A stretch of 54,172 bases of DNA, from the NCBI GenBank assembly GCA_017450945.1, contig JAFSSP010000025.1:1-54172 (forward strand), written 5' to 3'. A program made the position numbers and the translations under genes. This stretch comes from Clostridia bacterium. Its GTDB lineage: Bacteria; Bacillota; Clostridia; Oscillospirales; CAG-272. The notes beneath the pieces were generated by a model. That model ran no database searches and was not told where the DNA came from. It was given only the letters and a program-made list of their open reading frames with translations. Positions 50,161-54,172 of this stretch are shown piece after piece (the first letter of the stretch is position 1; the number at the start of each line of letters is the position of its first letter).

Positions 50161-52071
50161 TCACTGCGCATTATTTAATGGATATTGCTCACCGCCAAAC
50201 AGCGTGAAATACAGCAAATAAACTGCATCACTGCTGTTTACAACGCCATCTCCGTTGAAATCACAAACCTGGTTGACAGTATAGTTTGCGGGGAACAGAG
50301 TGTAATACAGAAGATTGATTGCATCTTTGCTGGTAACTTTTCCGTCGCCATCCGTGTCGCCAAGGATATAGGTCTCGAAGGACTCACGGCTCAGTTCTTT
50401 ACCGCAAATCGAGCAATACACGACCATATCATAGGTGCCGCAAGCAGTAGGAGTGGGAGCCACTTCATTTTCTTTGACAGCTTCGGCCGGAATATGGACG
50501 AGCGGATCGGTGGTAAAGCTCTCACGGCTCAGTTCTGCGCCGCAGACCGAGCAATACACAACCATGTCATAAGACCCTGCAACTTCGCAAGCGGAATCAA
50601 CGCGGTTCTCCTCGACAGCTTCGCCGGGAGTGTGGCCGAGAGCTGCGATTGCAATGGTTTCGCGCGTCAGTTCATCGCCGCAAACCGTGCAGTAGGTCAC
50701 GGAATCATAAGATCCTGCCTCGGTGCAGGTTGCTTCCACGCGGTTCTCCTCGACAGCTTCGCCGAGAGTGTGGCCGAGAGCTGCGATTGCAATGGTTTCG
50801 CGCGTCAGTTCATCGCCGCAAACCGTGCAGTAGGTCACGGAATCATAAGATCCTGCCTCGGTGCAGGTTGCTTCCACGCGGTTCTCCTCGACAGCTTCGC
50901 CGGGAGTGTGGCCGAGAGCGGGAATTTCCACATAGCTGGTATAATCGCATCTGGAGCAGGTGTTGTAGGCACCCCAACCGATTTCGGTACAGGTTGGCTC
51001 TTGTGCTTCGTGGGAAACATAGTCGTGGCCAAGAGCGGGAATCACGACAAGGTCACGAGTGAGCACTTGATTGCAGCGCTGGCAATAGCCGGTGAATTCA
51101 TAAGAGCCGTCGGCCTCGCAAGTGGGCTCAATGCGGTTCTCTTCCACCCCATCCTGAGAAAGATGTCCAAGCGGGGGGATTGCCACATAGGTGGTATAAT
51201 CGCATTTGGAGCAGGTATCGTAAGCATCCCAACCGATTTCGGTACAGGTTGGCTCTTGTGCTTCGTGGTGCTCAAGCTCATGTCCAGGAGCAGTAAGCAC
51301 AGTGGTTACGCGCTCCAGCTCTTCTTCGCAAACCGAACAGTAAACGACCGTGTCATAAGAACCGTCTTCGGTGCAGGTTGCTTCCACGCGGTTCTCTTCC
51401 ACTGCATCTGCAGGGGTGTGGCCGGGATAACCAACAACGTTGCCGATCACGTCCTCACCGCAGGTTGCGCAGTGGTAGGTGGTGTAGCCGTTTTCCACGC
51501 ATTTGGGAGCGGTCAGTTTGCCAGCTTCCGCATCAATGTTGTGCGCGAGGAAGGAGGCAGAACCTCCAACGAACGGGACATACTGATTATAGCCCTTCGT
51601 GCAGTAAGAAGGATCGTTGTTTTTGGGAAGCATGGTAGAAAGCTCTACCGCTCCGCAATAATCCTCTTTGCTTGTGAAGGTTGCCGTAAAGATGGTGCCG
51701 GTTGTATCAAGGATCTCATTTGAAGAAGAAAAATATTGAATGATGCCTTTTTCTTCGTCTATAGTAATCCTTCCATTAGCAAAGGACTCGCCTTTGACGC
51801 AATCGCCGGTCAGCTCAAGGGCATCTGCATTATAGACCAAACGAAACTGAAGGAGCTTAATTCCGGTATTTTGGACTGCACTGATCGTCACCGTAACCTC
51901 TTCTCCGCTGTTATAAATAGCGGGAGAAAGGGAGACGGGAGTGGTGGTCTCTGCCACCACTCCCACCTCAAAAGTTTCGGTTTCGGAATCTTCAGCAGTT
52001 ACTGTAAAAGTAAACGCCGAGAGAATCAGAGCAGCAGCCAAAAAAATCGCAGCGATTTTTTTGAGTTGCAT
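50161..52071 (-). CDS. secreted protein: cohesin-like domain, nine paired-cysteine repeats, dockerin
   Basis: The 636-residue protein has a signal peptide (residues 1-26), a cohesin-like domain (about 35-180: SGEEVTVTISAVQNTG, LLQFRLVYNADALEL, IFTATFTS), and nine repeats (about 190-570) with xTCTExGSYDxxxYCxxCG and a LGHTPGEAVEEN linker. A C-terminal dockerin follows, with two calcium-loop-like halves (DTDGDGKVTSKDA and DFNGDGVVNSSDA). No catalytic domain is seen. A cohesin-like and a dockerin module in one chain would allow chain assembly with its neighbours. Two repeats are nearly identical in DNA. GGAGG precedes the ATG. Confidence 0.87.
   Translation of the reverse strand: MQLKKIAAIFLAAALILSAFTFTVTAEDSETETFEVGVVAETTTPVSLSPAIYNSGEEVTVTISAVQNTGIKLLQFRLVYNADALELTGDCVKGESFANGRITIDEEKGIIQYFSSSNEILDTTGTIFTATFTSKEDYCGAVELSTMLPKNNDPSYCTKGYNQYVPFVGGSASFLAHNIDAEAGKLTAPKCVENGYTTYHCATCGEDVIGNVVGYPGHTPADAVEENRVEATCTEDGSYDTVVYCSVCEEELERVTTVLTAPGHELEHHEAQEPTCTEIGWDAYDTCSKCDYTTYVAIPPLGHLSQDGVEENRIEPTCEADGSYEFTGYCQRCNQVLTRDLVVIPALGHDYVSHEAQEPTCTEIGWGAYNTCSRCDYTSYVEIPALGHTPGEAVEENRVEATCTEAGSYDSVTYCTVCGDELTRETIAIAALGHTLGEAVEENRVEATCTEAGSYDSVTYCTVCGDELTRETIAIAALGHTPGEAVEENRVDSACEVAGSYDMVVYCSVCGAELSRESFTTDPLVHIPAEAVKENEVAPTPTACGTYDMVVYCSICGKELSRESFETYILGDTDGDGKVTSKDAINLLYYTLFPANYTVNQVCDFNGDGVVNSSDAVYLLYFTLFGGEQYPLNNAQ
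50641..50916. repeat. 138-bp tandem duplication inside the dockerin gene
   Basis: Units 50641-50778 and 50779-50916 differ at one position by eye (A in GCCGAGAGTG versus G in the second copy). Each encodes one 46-residue paired-cysteine repeat, so the duplication is recent and keeps the frame. Confidence 0.92.
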
Positions 52072-52090
52072 TTCTTATACCTCCGAAAAA

Positions 52091-54172
52091 TTAGTTCAGG
52101 TCCAAATAATAGTCATTACCGGCTACTGCATCGGCAAGGAGGAAGAAGTCGTCGCCATTGATGGTGCCGTTCTTATCCATATCGTAGCAGGTAAAGTAAG
52201 CATCGTCATCGGTGTTGGCAGCAAACCAAGCCGAGAAGATTGCTGCATCGTCGGTATCGAGAATGCCATCTTCATTCGCGTCACCAAGCATGACCACATT
52301 GATGGTAGCACCTTCGCCGAAATCGCAGGTCAGCTCATTGGCAAAGTTGATATGAGAAGCCTTTTCGTTGTAGCCTTCCTCAAAAGCGATGCTGACATCC
52401 TCGAGGTAGCAATCGTTGGCAACTCTGAAGGTCAAGGTTGCAAACTCGTAGGTGCCTTTTTCAAACACCTTTGCATCATTGCCAAGGCTCATGGATTGAA
52501 ACAGAATAACAAGGCGATCATTGTTTGCTTTTTCGATCTTCGTGCTCTTGTCTACTTCAAAGATGCAACGCTCTACTTTTTCAAGGCAGAGGGCATCGTC
52601 AAAGCTGAGTGCAAAGTTCACACCAAACAGTCTTGCAATGTCGCTTTCAACATTCATGTAAACATGAAGCGTGACGTAACCGGAGTTGACAGCCACATCG
52701 CTTCCGTTGATGCCGGTTGCTTCGTAGGTAAAGGAGATCGCTTCGTTTTTGACAGGAATGATAACCTCTTCACGGCTAATTTCAACAGGGTTGTCCTGGC
52801 AGCAATCTCTCTGACAATAAGTAACAAGCTCATAGGAACCGGGTGCGTCAAAGGTAGCATCAACGACGTTCTCTATAACCGGTTCACCTGCAAGGTGACC
52901 AAGTGCTTCAACTTCGACAGGAGCATCGATCTCATTCTCGTCTGCATCAAAGAGTTTTCCGCAACGGCTGCACTTGGAATGTGCTTCAAAACCAGCCTCC
53001 GTGCAGGTAGCAATACCAGCTTCAACGTCGACAAGGTCGTGGCCGAGCGCGGGAATTTCTACATAGGTGGTGTAGTTGCATCCTTCATTGGAGCAAGCAT
53101 CATAAGCATCCCAACCGATTTCGGTGCAGGTTGCATCTTTTGCATCATAGTGAACCAGATTGTGCTCAGTCTTTTCAACCACAACGTGCTCGGTCTCATC
53201 TTCCAGTTTTTCGCCGCAGCCTTCTCTCTGGCAGTAGTAAACTTTGTCATAAGAGCCGTCTGCTACGCCGCAGATAGGATCAACGTTGTTTTCGATCACA
53301 AAATCGCCTTTCAGGTGGCCGAGTGCATCGACATCTTCGTCTTTAGTAGCTCCACAAACAGTGCAGGTGAAAGTTTTAACACCCTTTTCGGTGCAGGTGG
53401 GTTCGGTGGTAATTTCGCCATCGTCCCAAGTATGTCCGGTTGCAGGGACATTAGTGTGTCTTTCAGTCGCAAAGCATCTCTCGCACTGATGAATGCTGTA
53501 ACCTTCCTCCTCGCACTTGGGATCAACCTTTCCATTGTCAACCCATACATGATGCGCCTCAATTACGAGATTCTCAATCTCGGTCTCTCCGTCTTCTTCA
53601 AAGTCTTTTCCGCAACGGTAGCAGTGATAATGGCCAACAGTGCCGTCCTCGGTGCAGGTTGCGGGAACTTCATCGATCCAGTCAGGATCTTCGTCGTCGT
53701 CATCGGGATCGTCAAAGTTGTGGCCAAGCGGGTCAACCGTCTCAACCACTGCATAGGGAGCTGCATGGCAAGTCTCTTCGTATTTGCATCTCAATTCTGC
53801 GGACGAGCCACCCTCGGTGCAGGTAGCCTCAACGGCCTCAATCGTAATCACCCACACGTGCGAAGTTCCATCGGCAGAGATCTTGGAGTCATCGGGAACA
53901 TAAGTTGCCGTGCAGCCTTCACGCTTGCAGGAATAGGTGGTGTAGCCTTCCGTGCTACAGGTAGGATCGGTCACAACGCCGTTATCATAATCCCAGTCGT
54001 GACCAAGCGCGGCGATTACCATATCTTCAGCAGTTGCAAGTCTTGCGCCCTCGTGCTGTGCAAGATAATCATCCAGCTCTGCTTCGGGGACAGCAATCAA
54101 CCCATACTGGGGTTCCTCGGGATCAGGATCGGGATCAGGATCAGGATCGGGATCAGGATCGGGATCAGGATC
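52091..54172 (-). CDS. partial secreted protein: (Asp-Pro) linker, paired-cysteine repeats, cohesin-like domain, dockerin
   Basis: The reading frame runs off the window, so its N-terminus is missing; the 693 visible residues begin with an Asp-Pro repeat linker. Nine paired-cysteine repeats follow (for example HTWDDGEITTEPTC...FTCTVCG), some with GC in place of the second CxxC spacing. A cohesin-like domain comes next (GYVTLHVYMNVESDIARL, FALSFDDALCLEKV, EFATLTFRV), then a dockerin with DANEDGILDTDDA and DMDKNGTINGDDF. Module order differs from the neighbour, where the cohesin-like domain is N-terminal. No catalytic domain is visible. It lies 19 nt before the next gene and is the first of the three seen here. 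Confidence 0.85.
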   Translation of the reverse strand, partial: DPDPDPDPDPDPDPDPDPEEPQYGLIAVPEAELDDYLAQHEGARLATAEDMVIAALGHDWDYDNGVVTDPTCSTEGYTTYSCKREGCTATYVPDDSKISADGTSHVWVITIEAVEATCTEGGSSAELRCKYEETCHAAPYAVVETVDPLGHNFDDPDDDDEDPDWIDEVPATCTEDGTVGHYHCYRCGKDFEEDGETEIENLVIEAHHVWVDNGKVDPKCEEEGYSIHQCERCFATERHTNVPATGHTWDDGEITTEPTCTEKGVKTFTCTVCGATKDEDVDALGHLKGDFVIENNVDPICGVADGSYDKVYYCQREGCGEKLEDETEHVVVEKTEHNLVHYDAKDATCTEIGWDAYDACSNEGCNYTTYVEIPALGHDLVDVEAGIATCTEAGFEAHSKCSRCGKLFDADENEIDAPVEVEALGHLAGEPVIENVVDATFDAPGSYELVTYCQRDCCQDNPVEISREEVIIPVKNEAISFTYEATGINGSDVAVNSGYVTLHVYMNVESDIARLFGVNFALSFDDALCLEKVERCIFEVDKSTKIEKANNDRLVILFQSMSLGNDAKVFEKGTYEFATLTFRVANDCYLEDVSIAFEEGYNEKASHINFANELTCDFGEGATINVVMLGDANEDGILDTDDAAIFSAWFAANTDDDAYFTCYDMDKNGTINGDDFFLLADAVAGNDYYLDLN
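54118..54172 (-). repeat. GATCC/GATCCT hexamer repeat coding for Asp-Pro
   Basis: Tandem 6-bp units (GATCCT or GATCCC on the minus strand) encode alternating Asp and Pro, at least nine pairs, up to the window edge. It is a flexible acidic linker between domains; unit number may vary by slippage. Confidence 0.9.

Noticed and set aside
50185-51723. A 512-codon open frame on the plus strand
   Set aside because: It mirrors the repeat region of the dockerin protein; repetitive antisense sequence lacks stops by chance, and the minus-strand gene has signal peptide, repeats and dockerin.
50500-53900. CRISPR-like regularly spaced repeats
   Set aside because: The repeats are coding (paired-cysteine modules of about 40 residues), vary in sequence, and have no constant repeat with unique spacers.

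Overview
The window looks like a chromosomal segment of an endospore-forming member of the Clostridia (Bacillota), probably a gut-type anaerobe. The reasons are the sporulation genes (sigK, yqfC, yqfD, a ylbJ-like gene), the gene orders dgt-dnaG-rpoD and yqfC-yqfD-phoH-ybeY-era-recO, a six-gene Rnf operon in the clostridial order C-D-G-E-A-B, consensus sigma-A promoters, many intrinsic terminators, and secreted cohesin-like/dockerin proteins. I cannot place it below class. Base composition was judged by eye, not counted: most genes look moderately GC-rich, while 5.3-7.5 kb is clearly AT-rich.

Layout. 0-5.1 kb: repeats, a DnaQ-like exonuclease, rplS, then alaS with a histidine phosphatase. 5.1-7.8 kb: hairpin repeats and an AT-rich island with two glycosyltransferases read divergently from a small XRE repressor, over a strikingly palindromic shared promoter. 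7.8-16.1 kb: a second histidine phosphatase, rhaA, a five-gene minus-strand operon (SGNH hydrolase, MFS carrier, glycerophosphodiesterase, ABC ATPase and permease), and a membrane-anchored metallophosphoesterase. 16.1-16.7 kb: tRNA-Gly(CCC), with a long inverted repeat that duplicates its 3' end, next to a hairpin-rich repeat element. 16.7-26 kb: dgt-dnaG-rpoD-lipoprotein-trpS, then hflX-yigZ and rpmE. 26-35 kb: sigK, facing a seven-gene operon yqfC-yqfD-phoH-ybeY-era-recO-mutS2, and a ylbJ-like gene. 35-39 kb: an SDR and a ComEC-type metallo-beta-lactamase protein, rpsF-ssb-rpsR, and a sorbitol-6-phosphate-dehydrogenase-like SDR. 39-48 kb: rnfCDGEAB, a sodium:solute symporter, a TetR regulator, and ATP-dependent phosphofructokinase. 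48-54 kb: a TfoX-N-like gene and three adjacent genes for large secreted proteins built from a cohesin-like domain, arrays of paired-cysteine repeats, and either a dockerin or a membrane anchor. The last gene runs off the window.

How it fits together. Most of the window is housekeeping (translation, replication priming, repair, ribosome maturation, sporulation). Rnf links ferredoxin and NAD to an ion gradient that the adjacent symporter could use. The accessory parts are the glycosyltransferase/XRE island, the lipid/sugar-ester operon, and the surface-protein operon. The last is the best candidate for an unusual system: cohesin-like and dockerin modules suggest a self-assembling surface complex, yet no catalytic domain is visible, only paired-cysteine repeats.
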